Below, one piece after another: positions 1 to 10,185 of a DNA stretch of 64,000 nucleotides. Both the position numbers and the translations under genes were made by a program. Under the pieces are notes generated by a model, which ran no database searches, was not told where the DNA came from, and saw only the letters and a list, made by a program, of their open reading frames with translations. Source of the DNA: Pseudobacter ginsenosidimutans (GTDB lineage: Bacteria > Bacteroidota > Bacteroidia > Chitinophagales > Chitinophagaceae); contig NZ_CP042431.1 in the NCBI RefSeq assembly GCF_007970185.1, forward strand, positions 868,001 to 932,000, written 5' to 3'. How positions within the stretch are numbered: the stretch's first letter is position 1; each line of letters opens with the position of its first letter.

Positions 1-1028
1 TCATCAATACCGTGAAGAAGGCGCTTGAACATGATTACCCTGCCGACCGCTTCACAATCTTTGTAGCGGCAGACCAGCTGCAGCCGGAAACCATTGCAGA
101 ACTGCTTACTTACCGCATCTGTCTAAAGGAAGTGCAATTCGAGATGAGCAGCAAGGCCCGCTCCCTCAATGCGCTGCTGAACCATGTTCCGGAGAATGAA
201 TACGAGATCGCTATCATCATCGATGCAGACAACATTATGATGCCCGGCACCCTGGAAAAGGTGAATGCCGCTTTCCACAAGGGTTTCAGGGCAGTACAGT
301 GCCATCGCATTGCCAAAAACCGCAATACACCTGTAGCCGTGCTGGACGCCATGAGCGAAGAGATCAACAACCATATCTTCCGCCGCGGCCAACGGGCACT
401 CGGCTTCAGCAGCAATACCATCGGATCCGGCATGGCCTTCGAGTTCAGCAAGCTCAAAGCCATCTACAATAAACCAGGCATCCTGGGCAATCCCGCCTGC
501 GACCGTGAAGTGGATTTTGAAACGATGAAGGCAGATATCTGCATCGAATTCATCGATGATGCATATGTATTGGATGAGAAAGTGAGCAGCAAAGCGGTTT
601 TTGAAAGACAACGCACGCGCTGGCTGGAATCGCAGATCATTCACCTGCGACTTTTCTTTGACAAAAATCAAGGACATCTCCCCAAGACAAAGGATTACTG
701 GAATAAGCTTTTTGCCAACTTCGCACCTCCCCGACTGGTCTTCCTGATCAGTTACTGCTTCTTCTTTTTTCTCTTCCTGGTGGAGCTGATCAGTGGTACG
801 CAATTCCTATTTCCACCCTATATCTGGTGGGCCGGATTGACCGCTTTATATTTTTTGACATTTGTCATATCCATTCCCGGGAACTTTTATTCCTGGAAAA
901 CACTGCGGGCTTTACTGCATATTCCACTATTGATGTGGAGTATTGTACGTGCAATTTTCCGCATGAAAGTGAGCAGAAAAGAGTTCCTTCATACCCCCAA
1001 AGCATATACGCAGGAATCGAACCATTAG
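1..1028 (+). CDS. Family 2 glycosyltransferase, membrane-anchored (5' end outside window)
   Basis: The reading frame is open from the first base, so the true start lies upstream; the GTG at 12 is internal. The visible part has the acidic metal-binding motif DADN (visible residues 71-74) and, near residue 200, the QRTRW motif of processive-type GT2 enzymes, which transfer a sugar from a nucleotide-sugar at the cytoplasmic face of the inner membrane. Three or so hydrophobic segments follow (about residues 240-315), as in cellulose- or hyaluronan-synthase-like proteins. The N-terminal nucleotide-binding segment is missing because of the window edge. Sugar and product cannot be told from sequence; a role in envelope or exopolysaccharide synthesis is inference. 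Confidence 0.85.
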   Translation, partial: INTVKKALEHDYPADRFTIFVAADQLQPETIAELLTYRICLKEVQFEMSSKARSLNALLNHVPENEYEIAIIIDADNIMMPGTLEKVNAAFHKGFRAVQCHRIAKNRNTPVAVLDAMSEEINNHIFRRGQRALGFSSNTIGSGMAFEFSKLKAIYNKPGILGNPACDREVDFETMKADICIEFIDDAYVLDEKVSSKAVFERQRTRWLESQIIHLRLFFDKNQGHLPKTKDYWNKLFANFAPPRLVFLISYCFFFFLFLVELISGTQFLFPPYIWWAGLTALYFLTFVISIPGNFYSWKTLRALLHIPLLMWSIVRAIFRMKVSRKEFLHTPKAYTQESNH

Positions 1029-1335
1029 CCCTGCAACTCAGGCGCATCAAGTGTTTCGTCAATATTAATTTTTTCCACATTAGGCATAGTTTATACCCAC
1101 AGGTGTGAAATGGCCCTGGTTTTGCTGTTTCTTTGCAAGCTTACTACACCCACGCTCACCTCTGTACACTAGAAGAACTACGATTGATTTTTGTCAAATT
1201 CACCTGTCAAAAAACCGTGGCTCTGATGTATCGTATCATCGTATTATTTCGTTACTTGGTAAGGTTATTGTGTATGGATTGCCATGCAATTCCCTTTTCA
1301 AATCCATTATATCCTAATACCGAAAAATCACCTCT
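1029..1335. other. Intergenic region, no gene seen
   Basis: This 307-base AT-rich gap separates the glycosyltransferase stop from the first PKD esterase. Short open frames in it have no protein-like composition. It presumably carries the esterase promoter, but I found no clear TAnnTTTG box and no obvious terminator. Confidence 0.5.
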
Positions 1336-4300
1336 ATGAAGAACTCTACACTGATGCGTAGGAAGCTGCTGTTGTTCCTTTCTCTCTTCATGTTTTTCCT
1401 TTCTGGTATTTCACAACAAAAGCAAAATTGGATTACTGCTAAAAACGGTAAGGAGATTGGCTTTTACGAATATGTTCCCACGAACTATTCCGCCAATCCT
1501 TCACTGAAGTATCCCGTTATCATCTTCCTGCATGGGCATGGAGAACGGGGCAATGGCCGGTCTGATCTGAAAAATGTTTTGTTGAGCGGCACGCCTCCGC
1601 GGTTGATTGCCGATGGAAATCCGATGACATTCACCTGGAATGGCAAAACGGAATCCTTCATAGTGATCAGCCCTCAGTTGAATTCAGAGTTCGGCTGGTG
1701 GCAGAACTGGTATGTGGATGAACTGCTCGCGTATGTTCAGAAGACCTATCGTGTGGATGAGAACCGCATCTTCCTCACCGGCCTGAGTATGGGCGGTGGC
1801 GGTACCTGGGCCTATGCCGGCGCTTCACTGGAGAATGCAAAAAAGTTCGCAGCCATCGGTGTTTCCTGTGGCGCCTGCACCAATATCGATCGCTGTAACC
1901 TCGCCAATGCCAATCTTCCTGTATGGGCATTCCATGCAAAAGACGATAAAAGCCCCGCTCCATTCAGTTGTACTGCCGGCACCATCGATGCTATCAATGC
2001 CTGCAAACCCGCCGTGGCACCATATTTCACAGCATGGGAAACCGGCGACCACTGGATATGGGGCCGCGTATATGATCCCGGACACAACGAGCAGGATCCC
2101 AACTTATACGAATGGTTCCTGGGACAAAATAAAAGTCTCCCTGTCAACAAACGCCCGGTGATCAATGCACCGGATGTTACCACCACCTCTTCCATTGCAT
2201 CTGCCGTACTGGATGCTTCCAAATCAACAGACGCCGATGGAAAGATCGTCCGTTATTCATGGAGAAGAATATCCGGCCCGGGCGGAGGCACACTCAGTGC
2301 CGGCTTCTCGCTGGACGGGAAGATCACTGTCAACAGCCTGGTGGTTGAAGGCACCTATGTATATGAAGTGAAAGTGATCGATGATCGTGCCGACTGGACT
2401 GTAAAGAATATCACCGTGAATGTGGTGGCCGGCGCTCCCGGTACCAAGAAACCCATTGCAGATGCCGGTTCTGAGTTCACCGTTTTCTATCCCGCCACCA
2501 GCACACAACTCAATGGCAAAGGATCTTACGACCCAGATGGCACCATCACCAAATGGGCATGGAGCCAGGTGAGCGGCCCTACCACAGCGGGTTTCACCAA
2601 TGGCGCCACTTCCACGCCAACTGTAACCAACCTTGCATTGGGCACTTATGTTTTCAAACTCATCGTTACCGATAATAATAATCTTACTGCGGAAGCACAG
2701 GTAACTGTAAAAGTGAGCCCGTCGAATGTATTGCCCGTTGCCAAAGCAGGGGCAGACATTCGTATCACTTTACCCAACAGCACCGCCACACTCGATGCCA
2801 GGGACTCTTATGATCCGGATGGCGAGATCAAAGCCTATGAATGGAGTTACGTGAGCGGTCCGTCACAATATAATATTGCCAGTGCAACAGCCATGACCAC
2901 TACAGTGAGCGGACTTGTTGAAGGCACTTATGAATTCAAGCTGCGCGTTTGGGACAACTGGTACAATTCCACCAATGATACTGTGAAAGTGATCGTGAGC
3001 AAGGATCCCGCACCAGTGAACAATCCACCCGTGGCCAGCGCAGGTCCTGACCGCGAGATCACATTGCCCGTCAATTCCGCTTCACTCGATGGCAGCGCCA
3101 CCCGCGACCCTGATAATAATATTACAAAGTATGAATGGACAAAGGTCAATGGTCCGGCTTCGCACAATTTCGCAACGGGTTCTTCCATTTCAACCATTGT
3201 GAATGATCTTACGGAAGGCACCTACGAATTCAAACTCACTGTTACAGATGCCGGTGGACTTAGTTCTTCAGACAATGTGGTGGTACGCGTGAACCCCAGA
3301 CCCAATCAGGCTCCTGCAGCCAATGCCGGTCCTGACCGCGAGATCACTCTGCCAACACAAACAGCTTTGCTGGATGGTAGTTCCTCCAGCGATCCCGATA
3401 ATAATATTTCGTCTTACGAATGGGTAAAGATCAGCGGCCCAAACGCACACACTTTCGCCAATGCTGCAGCAGCTTCCACCAATGTGAATGATCTCACGGA
3501 AGGCACTTACGAGTTTCAACTCACCGTAAAAGATGCAGCAGGCCTCAGCTCCTCAGATATCGTGGTGGTAAAAGTGAATGCCAAACCAATATATGCGCCC
3601 GTTGCCAATGCAGGCCCAGACCAGGAGATCACATTGCCTGTATCTGCTGTCCGTCTCGATGGCAGTGGCTCTACAGATGCAGATAATAATATTAAAACTT
3701 ACAAATGGATCCAGGTAAGTGGTCCTGCTTCTCCAACCATTGTTAATGACGCAGCAGCCCAAACGGATGTAAAAGATCTCACTCAGGGCACCTACGAGTT
3801 CAGACTCACTGTTACGGATGCTGACGGACTGAGCTCTTCTGCTATCGTGACCGTGAAAGTGAATCCCAAACTAAATCAGTCTCCAGTGGCCAATGCCGGT
3901 GCCGACCGCAATATCACATTGCCTGCATCCGCCACCACACTGGATGGTAGCGCCTCTTCCGATCCAGATAATAATATTAAGACTTTTGCATGGTCATGGG
4001 TAAGCGGCCCTTCCACTTATCATATCGATAATCCTGCAAGCGCAAGCACTGACCTGAGCGGTCTCGTGGAAGGCAGTTATGTTTTCAAACTCACTGTTAC
4101 TGATGAAGACGGACTGAGCTCCAGCGATGAGGTAAGAGTGATCGTTAATCCCGTACTGACGCCCGATAATCAGGCGCCCACAGCAGATGCAGGCAGTGAT
4201 CAAAACATCACATTGCCCGCCGCCACCACACTGAATGGAAGTGGCAGTAAAGATGATGATGGCAGTATCGCCAGCTGGCTATGGGAATGGGTGAACGGAC

Positions 4301-6423
4301 CATCGACCTACAATATCGTGAATAAGAATGCGGCCAGCACTACCCTCAATGGGCTCGTTGCTGGCACATATACATTCAGACTAACGGTTACCGACAATGG
4401 AGGTCTTACAGCTTCGGATGTGGTAACGATTGTGGTGAACCCCGATCCCAATCAGGCTCCGGTGGCCAATGCTGGCAATGATATTTCCATCACTTTGCCC
4501 ACCAATTCAACAACACTCGACGGCAGCGCTTCTACCGATCCGGAAGGAAAAACGCTGACCTGGCTCTGGGAATGGGTTAATGGTCCTGCTACCTATACTA
4601 TCGCCAATAAGAACACGGTCAGCACTTCGCTTACCGGTCTTATTGTTGGTACTTATACATTCAAGCTCACTGTTACCGATATTGGCGGACTGAAATCTGT
4701 GGATGAAATAAAAGTAGTGGTGAATCCCGATCCCAACAAACCACCGGTTGCCAATGCCGGAACCGATGTTACCATTACCCTGCCTGTTCAAACGGCCAGC
4801 CTGGATGGAAGTTTGTCTTCCGATCCTGAAGGCAAAACGCTCACTTATCTCTGGTCTTACGTGAGTGGTCCCAACTCCTATTCGTTTACAAGTACCAATA
4901 CTGCAAAGACCACTTTGAATGGACTGGTGGAAGGAACCTATGAATTCAGACTGCTTGTGAAAGATCCCGGTGGATTGAGTTCAAGCGATATCGTGAAAGT
5001 GATCGTTAAACCTGTGCCTCCCAATCAACTGCCCATTGCCAATGCCGGCGCGGATTTCAGCGTTACCTTACCCAACCCTGCAATCCAGTTGAATGGCGGT
5101 TCATCAACCGATAACGATGGTACCATCACTGCCTGGAAGTGGAATCTCATCAAAGGGCCCAATGTGGCAACCATCACAAACAGCACCACCAAGCTGGCTA
5201 CAGTAACCGGTGTGATTGCAGGTACATATCAGTTTGAACTGGTGGTCACTGATAACAGGGCTGGTATCGATAAGGACACAGTGAACGTGATTGTGAACAA
5301 TCCGCCGAACCAGGCGCCAACTGCCAATGCCGGAACAGACATCACAATCACCCTGCCTGTTTCCACTACAACCCTCAATGGAAGCGGCTCAACCGATCCT
5401 GAGAACAAACCGCTCGCTTATCTCTGGACTTATGTGAGTGGTCCTACGCCATATTCTTTCGCTACGCCAGCTGCTGCAAAAACAGTGGTGAACGGATTGG
5501 CAGAAGGAACATACCAGTTCCAGCTGCAGGTGACCGATGAAGGCGGCCTCATTTCAAAAGACATTGTAAAAGTAACAGTGAAGCAGGCTGTGAATAAATT
5601 ACCGCTCGCCAATGCAGGTACAGACTTCACGGTAACGCTGCCTGCACCTTTGATACAACTCAATGGCAGCGCATCTTCCGACCAGGACGGCGAGATCACT
5701 ACCTGGAAATGGAGCCGCATCAGCGGGCCCGGAACCGTTACCATCAACAATGCACAAACCAAGGTGGCCAATGTTCTTGGTGCATTAGTTGGTGTGCATG
5801 CCTTTGAGCTGGTTGTTACAGACAACAGGGGAGGTATCGACAAAGACACCGTGAAGGTTACAGTGATCAATGCACCCAACAAAGCTCCTGTGGCAATGGC
5901 TGGCAAGGACACTACCATTGCAGTGCCTGCCAATACAGCGATACTCGATGGTACAGCTTCCTTTGATCCTGATGGCGTGATCACTTCGGCCAGATGGATC
6001 CAGATCGAAGGGCCGGGGGAAGCGATTCTTTCAACACCCGGCAGCGTTGCCACTACCGTTTCCGGCCTGACAACCGGCGTGTATCTGTTTGAGCTGGTGG
6101 TAACAGATAATAAGGGAGCAACAGGTAAAGACACTATCAAAGTGGCTGTGGTAAACAATTTCAAGTATACAGAAGAACTGGCGCTCTACCCTAACCCAAC
6201 CAGGGGGCAGATGAAGATCCGTTGTATCAGCGATACTGAAGGAGATGCCATCGCCTCCATTATAGACATGAACGGGCATGTGGTGAAGAGTTTCCTGATA
6301 CCGAGGTCCCAGTCTGTAGTGATCCAGGAAGTATCCGTTGTTTACCTGGCGCCGGGCGTATATTATTTACACCTGAATCTTGCCAATAAGAAGAAGATGG
6401 TTAGTAAATTTGTGAAGCAATAG
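1336..6423 (+). CDS. Secreted esterase with 14 PKD repeats and type IX sorting domain
   Basis: The 1695-residue protein opens with a signal peptide (residues 1-27), then an alpha/beta-hydrolase domain of the PHB-depolymerase/phospholipase-carboxylesterase type (about 28-265). The nucleophile elbow GLSMGG puts the catalytic serine at 151; the Asp in HAKDDKS and the His in GDHWIW complete a likely triad. I count fourteen PKD-like repeats of 90-100 residues (about 270-1600), each with a variant of VANAG.D..ITLP and a W..VSGP core. The last 80 residues start with YPNP and form a type A type IX sorting domain, so the protein is probably exported by the T9SS and attached at the surface. The substrate is unknown; polysaccharide esters or polyesters are plausible. 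The next gene downstream is a shorter paralogue. Confidence 0.9.
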   Translation: MKNSTLMRRKLLLFLSLFMFFLSGISQQKQNWITAKNGKEIGFYEYVPTNYSANPSLKYPVIIFLHGHGERGNGRSDLKNVLLSGTPPRLIADGNPMTFTWNGKTESFIVISPQLNSEFGWWQNWYVDELLAYVQKTYRVDENRIFLTGLSMGGGGTWAYAGASLENAKKFAAIGVSCGACTNIDRCNLANANLPVWAFHAKDDKSPAPFSCTAGTIDAINACKPAVAPYFTAWETGDHWIWGRVYDPGHNEQDPNLYEWFLGQNKSLPVNKRPVINAPDVTTTSSIASAVLDASKSTDADGKIVRYSWRRISGPGGGTLSAGFSLDGKITVNSLVVEGTYVYEVKVIDDRADWTVKNITVNVVAGAPGTKKPIADAGSEFTVFYPATSTQLNGKGSYDPDGTITKWAWSQVSGPTTAGFTNGATSTPTVTNLALGTYVFKLIVTDNNNLTAEAQVTVKVSPSNVLPVAKAGADIRITLPNSTATLDARDSYDPDGEIKAYEWSYVSGPSQYNIASATAMTTTVSGLVEGTYEFKLRVWDNWYNSTNDTVKVIVSKDPAPVNNPPVASAGPDREITLPVNSASLDGSATRDPDNNITKYEWTKVNGPASHNFATGSSISTIVNDLTEGTYEFKLTVTDAGGLSSSDNVVVRVNPRPNQAPAANAGPDREITLPTQTALLDGSSSSDPDNNISSYEWVKISGPNAHTFANAAAASTNVNDLTEGTYEFQLTVKDAAGLSSSDIVVVKVNAKPIYAPVANAGPDQEITLPVSAVRLDGSGSTDADNNIKTYKWIQVSGPASPTIVNDAAAQTDVKDLTQGTYEFRLTVTDADGLSSSAIVTVKVNPKLNQSPVANAGADRNITLPASATTLDGSASSDPDNNIKTFAWSWVSGPSTYHIDNPASASTDLSGLVEGSYVFKLTVTDEDGLSSSDEVRVIVNPVLTPDNQAPTADAGSDQNITLPAATTLNGSGSKDDDGSIASWLWEWVNGPSTYNIVNKNAASTTLNGLVAGTYTFRLTVTDNGGLTASDVVTIVVNPDPNQAPVANAGNDISITLPTNSTTLDGSASTDPEGKTLTWLWEWVNGPATYTIANKNTVSTSLTGLIVGTYTFKLTVTDIGGLKSVDEIKVVVNPDPNKPPVANAGTDVTITLPVQTASLDGSLSSDPEGKTLTYLWSYVSGPNSYSFTSTNTAKTTLNGLVEGTYEFRLLVKDPGGLSSSDIVKVIVKPVPPNQLPIANAGADFSVTLPNPAIQLNGGSSTDNDGTITAWKWNLIKGPNVATITNSTTKLATVTGVIAGTYQFELVVTDNRAGIDKDTVNVIVNNPPNQAPTANAGTDITITLPVSTTTLNGSGSTDPENKPLAYLWTYVSGPTPYSFATPAAAKTVVNGLAEGTYQFQLQVTDEGGLISKDIVKVTVKQAVNKLPLANAGTDFTVTLPAPLIQLNGSASSDQDGEITTWKWSRISGPGTVTINNAQTKVANVLGALVGVHAFELVVTDNRGGIDKDTVKVTVINAPNKAPVAMAGKDTTIAVPANTAILDGTASFDPDGVITSARWIQIEGPGEAILSTPGSVATTVSGLTTGVYLFELVVTDNKGATGKDTIKVAVVNNFKYTEELALYPNPTRGQMKIRCISDTEGDAIASIIDMNGHVVKSFLIPRSQSVVIQEVSVVYLAPGVYYLHLNLANKKKMVSKFVKQ

Positions 6424-6479
6424 ACGAAACAGTTTAAAAGCGCTCCGGAACAGCTATCTTGCAGGAGCATTGAAATAGA

Positions 6480-6580
6480 GATCACCCGCCGGGAGGCGAG
6501 CGATTGGTATCACTCGATAAATGTGAAGGATTTACTCAGCAGTGCCACCAGTCGCTCTCCTTTTTCGCGGGTGATTTTTT
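6480..6580 (+). terminator. Very long hairpin with T-tract downstream of the PKD esterase
   Basis: The outer stem ATCACCCGC (6481-6489) pairs with GCGGGTGAT (6567-6575), followed at once by six T. Inside it, 6495-6513 pairs with 6542-6560 with few mismatches, and TAAAT/ATTTA closes an apical loop. The fold uses nearly all of about 97 bases. The T-tract argues for a rho-independent terminator 57 bases past the stop codon, but the stem is far longer than usual, so it may be a structured RNA or a palindromic repeat that also terminates. Confidence 0.7.
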
Positions 6581-7154
6581 GATTTAAGACAAATAGTGAA
6601 GCGCGTCAAAAATCAACTACATTGTCTGCAAAGTTTTGTTTCTAATTTTTTACTGCGAACAATTGCACTACACGAATGCTTTCTTGCCTACCAATTATGC
6701 CTGATTTTTTGTTGTCTTCGCAAACCCTTGCCTGTACTGACTTTTACGATTCGAAAAAAAACTTTTTTTGCTAACACGTTCGCTTACTTGCATTCAGGGC
6801 GTTTACTTGTAATAACTGCATGCTGTTTTACTCAACCGTGGTAAAAATGTTGCTGAGCTTACACATCTTGGTATAGTAATTGCGCACTTTTGAGACTGAA
6901 AATCTTTCCCTATTTAAGCCCGGTTAGTCCGAACAGTAAAAGTCGTTTTAGCTCCCGCCTTGAAGTGCCTTGGGGATGATGTGACCTTTATAAGAAACCG
7001 GTTTTGCCCATACTCCTTATCTATTCGAATTTTTACAGGTCTGCAAAGCGATAGCATGAAATGCTTGAAAGCATTGCTGCTATTGACTATGATCATTGCA
7101 AAATGATCGTACCAGGAAACTATTTTTTTTTACGGGAAACACTTTTAATTTTCT
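6581..7154. other. Long AT-rich leader region of the second PKD esterase, no gene seen
   Basis: About 570 bases lack any credible coding frame. Notable features are T-rich runs near 6650-6790 and a perfect 7-bp inverted repeat GATCATT/AATGATC at 7091-7108, 46 bases before the downstream start codon, next to a 6-bp one (ATGCTT/AAGCAT) about 20 bases upstream. Together they suggest a structured leader or operator. I could not assign a riboswitch class or a clear promoter. Confidence 0.5.
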
Positions 7155-10052
7155 ATGAGAAACTTTTTACTCTGTCTGCTGGGCATCCTGATTACGATGT
7201 CCGCTGCAGCACAACACGAGCCCAAGGGTATCACAGCGAAGAATGGCGAGTACATTGGGTTCTACCAATTCTTACCTCCTGATTACAACAAGGACACCAA
7301 GACGCACCCACTGATCATCTTCCTCCATGGTGCGGGAGAAAAAGGTGATGGCACCACACAACTCAAGAATGCCTGCTGGAACGGGCTTCCACGCGAGATC
7401 GACGAAGGCAGCACCATGACCTTCACCTGGAATGGCAAAACCGAATCCTTCATTGTGCTCACGCCGCAGCTGAATTCAAAATACGGCTGGTGGCAGAACT
7501 GGTATGTAGATGATCTGATCGATTACGCTACCAAAAACCTTCGCATCGATCCAAACCGCATTATCCTTACAGGATTGAGCATGGGCGGCGGTGGCACCTG
7601 GCAATACGCAGGTACATCACTCGCCAACGCCAAAAAGCTCGCTGCCATCGGCATTTCCTGCGGCGCCTGTACCAATGCCACCTGGTCTAACATGACCAAT
7701 GCAAACCTCCCCATCTGGGCTTTCCACGCGGAAGATGACAAGAGCTCTGCTCCTGCTACCTGTACCAAGGGTGCTATCCAGTCGATCAACGCCCTCAATC
7801 CTGCCGTGAAGCCCTACTTCACACTCTGGCCAAACGGAGATCACTGGATCTGGACACGCGTGTACAATACCAAATATGAATACAACAATCCCAATATTTA
7901 CGAATGGTTCCTGGCGCAGAACAAGAGCCTGCCCGTGAACGTTCGTCCCGTTGCCAATGCAGGCGGCAATCAATCCATCACTACCGGCACTGCCCAGGTA
8001 ACCCTCAATGCAGGAGCTTCCACCGATAAGGATGGCAAGCTGCTCCGCTTCATCTGGAGTAAAGTATCAGGGCCATCCTTCGGCACTATCAGTACGCCAG
8101 TTTCTACCAATGGTGTTACTACTGTTACCAACCTCACACAGGCTGGTACTTATGTATATGAAGTGAAAGTGGTGGATGATCGTGCAGACTGGACCACCGC
8201 GCAGGTAACCATCACCGTTACAGACGGCCCTGCCGGCGGTAACCAAAATCCTGTTGCGCGTGCCGGAAACGATATCACCATCAAGGCTCCGGCCAACAGC
8301 ATTACACTCAACGGCTCCACTTCTTCCGATCCCGATGGCAGCATCACTGCTTACAACTGGACTAAAGTTAGTGGCCCCGCAGCCGGTACTATCGCAGCAC
8401 CCAACAGCGCATCCACTGCTGTGAGCGGTCTTACTGAAGGCATATATGTATTCAGACTGAAAGTGACCGATAATAAAGGAGCTACCGCTACAGATGATAT
8501 TACTGTAACAGTGAGCAAGGCAGACGACAAGCCAACAGCCTGGATCGTTGATGCCGGTGCAGACAGGACCATCACGCTGCCCGCCAACAGTGCAACGCTG
8601 GACGGATCCAACTCCAGTGATCCTGCCGGACCATTGCAGCAGTTTGAATGGGTGAAGATCAGCGGACCTGCACAATTCACGATCGCCAACAGCAAAGTGC
8701 AATCCACCACTGTGAGCAATCTTGCTGCAGGAACATACGGATTCAAATTCACTGCCTGGAGCAATTCATGGCAACCGAAATCAGATACAGTCTATATTAC
8801 TGTGAAAGACGCACCGGTAACATCTCCTGATAAACCCGTGGTTGCAAACGCTGGTGCCGACGTCACTATTACCCTGCCAACCAACAGCACCACGCTGAAC
8901 GGATCTGCCTCCGTGAATCCAACGGGCAACGTGATCAAGCAGTACCAATGGAGAAAGCTTACAGGTCCTACGCAGTACACCATTGCCAATCCAAAGGCTG
9001 CTGTTACTGCCGTGAACAACCTGGCGGCAGGTAGCTATACCTTTGAACTGATGGTGTGGAACCACAACTGGGAACCACGTGCAGACACGGTGAAGGTTAC
9101 GGTGAACCAGGGTAGCGGTGGCAATCCGGGCACTGGTGATGTAGTGAAAGCCAATGCAGGCGCAGATATTACCATTGCAACACCAGCCAGCACGGCTACG
9201 TTGAATGGCTCTGCCTCTTCAGATCCGGCCGGTGTGATCAAGGAATACAAATGGAGAAAGATCAGCGGACCTGCTTCTTCCACCATCGTTAACCCTGCTG
9301 CTCCTGTTACATCGGTAACCGGACTTACTGCCGGCGTTTATGCATTCGAGTTAATGGTATGGGGCCATAACTGGGTGCCACGTGCAGATACAGTACAGGT
9401 GATCGTAAGATCTTCCACCGGTAATACAGGTGATGCAAAAGCAGGCCTGGCCAATGCCGGTCCGGATATCGCTATCACACTGCCGGCCAACAGCGCATCA
9501 CTGAACGGATCTGCCTCCAAAGACCCGCTGGGTCAGATCAGGGAATACAAATGGAGAAAGATCAGTGGACCTTCACAATTCTCCATCGGCAATCCTGCTG
9601 CTGTGATCACGCCCATCTCCAATCTGGTGGAAGGCATCTACAGCTTCGAGCTGATGGTATGGGGCAAGGACTGGGTTCCCCGCGCAGATACAGTACTGGT
9701 GATCGTTTCATCTGTTGCAAAAACTGCTGTGCAATCTGTGAACACAGAAACACAATTGATGGCAGTTGCTGCTGAAGTGAAAGAAACCGGCGCCACCGCT
9801 GATAAACTGAAAGTATATCCGAATCCTGCTGTGAGCATGATCAATGTGGAAACTACCAGCAAAGAGAGCGGCAACGCGCAGCTGAAGATCTACAATTCCA
9901 GCGGCAGTCTGATCCGCAGGATCAGCTTCCAGCAACAACAATCTGTTCAGGTACAACAGGTACCAGTAAGCGACCTGAAGCCAGGCGTGTACAATGTGGA
10001 AATCCTGATCAATAATAAAACCACTTTGGTGAGCAGATTTATAAAACAATAA
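7155..10052 (+). CDS. Secreted esterase with 6 PKD repeats and type IX sorting domain (paralogue of upstream gene)
   Basis: The 965-residue protein has a signal peptide (1-20), a PHB-depolymerase-like alpha/beta-hydrolase domain with the elbow GLSMGG (serine 142), HAEDDKS as the acid region and GDHWIW as the histidine region. Six PKD-like repeats follow (about 265-860), then a C-terminal type IX sorting domain starting VYPNPA. The catalytic domain closely resembles the preceding gene, often word for word, so the pair arose by tandem duplication and the linkers then diverged in PKD number. Several later repeats carry an unusual motif (W..NW.PRADTV) not seen in the first protein. Likely exported by the T9SS; the ester substrate is unknown. 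Confidence 0.9.
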   Translation: MRNFLLCLLGILITMSAAAQHEPKGITAKNGEYIGFYQFLPPDYNKDTKTHPLIIFLHGAGEKGDGTTQLKNACWNGLPREIDEGSTMTFTWNGKTESFIVLTPQLNSKYGWWQNWYVDDLIDYATKNLRIDPNRIILTGLSMGGGGTWQYAGTSLANAKKLAAIGISCGACTNATWSNMTNANLPIWAFHAEDDKSSAPATCTKGAIQSINALNPAVKPYFTLWPNGDHWIWTRVYNTKYEYNNPNIYEWFLAQNKSLPVNVRPVANAGGNQSITTGTAQVTLNAGASTDKDGKLLRFIWSKVSGPSFGTISTPVSTNGVTTVTNLTQAGTYVYEVKVVDDRADWTTAQVTITVTDGPAGGNQNPVARAGNDITIKAPANSITLNGSTSSDPDGSITAYNWTKVSGPAAGTIAAPNSASTAVSGLTEGIYVFRLKVTDNKGATATDDITVTVSKADDKPTAWIVDAGADRTITLPANSATLDGSNSSDPAGPLQQFEWVKISGPAQFTIANSKVQSTTVSNLAAGTYGFKFTAWSNSWQPKSDTVYITVKDAPVTSPDKPVVANAGADVTITLPTNSTTLNGSASVNPTGNVIKQYQWRKLTGPTQYTIANPKAAVTAVNNLAAGSYTFELMVWNHNWEPRADTVKVTVNQGSGGNPGTGDVVKANAGADITIATPASTATLNGSASSDPAGVIKEYKWRKISGPASSTIVNPAAPVTSVTGLTAGVYAFELMVWGHNWVPRADTVQVIVRSSTGNTGDAKAGLANAGPDIAITLPANSASLNGSASKDPLGQIREYKWRKISGPSQFSIGNPAAVITPISNLVEGIYSFELMVWGKDWVPRADTVLVIVSSVAKTAVQSVNTETQLMAVAAEVKETGATADKLKVYPNPAVSMINVETTSKESGNAQLKIYNSSGSLIRRISFQQQQSVQVQQVPVSDLKPGVYNVEILINNKTTLVSRFIKQ

Positions 10053-10084
10053 GTATCTTTCCGCATATCCTGTAAAAGATCACG

Positions 10085-10116
10085 AGGGTGCACCCGATAA
10101 GGCTGCACCCTTTCTT
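10085..10116 (+). terminator. Rho-independent terminator of the second PKD esterase
   Basis: A perfect 8-bp stem, AGGGTGCA/TGCACCCT, with an 11-base loop is followed by TTCTTT, 32 bases after the stop codon. Confidence 0.8.
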
Positions 10117-10142
10117 TATGCCCGCTGTTTTCTGTAAATGAT

Positions 10143-10166
10143 AAAGCCCGCTACCGGCGGGCCTTT
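10143..10166 (-). terminator. Small hairpin terminator, probably for the GNAT-like gene
   Basis: GCCCGC/GCGGGC with a 5-base loop (10146-10162) lies just past the end of the minus-strand gene at 10186. On the minus strand the stem is followed by TTTAT. Confidence 0.6.
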
Positions 10167-10185
10167 CAGAGGAATATCGAATCAG

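Noticed and set aside
2160-6100. Regular repeats that could be mistaken for a CRISPR array or satellite
   Set aside because: They are in-frame PKD domain repeats of about 285 bases within one open reading frame.
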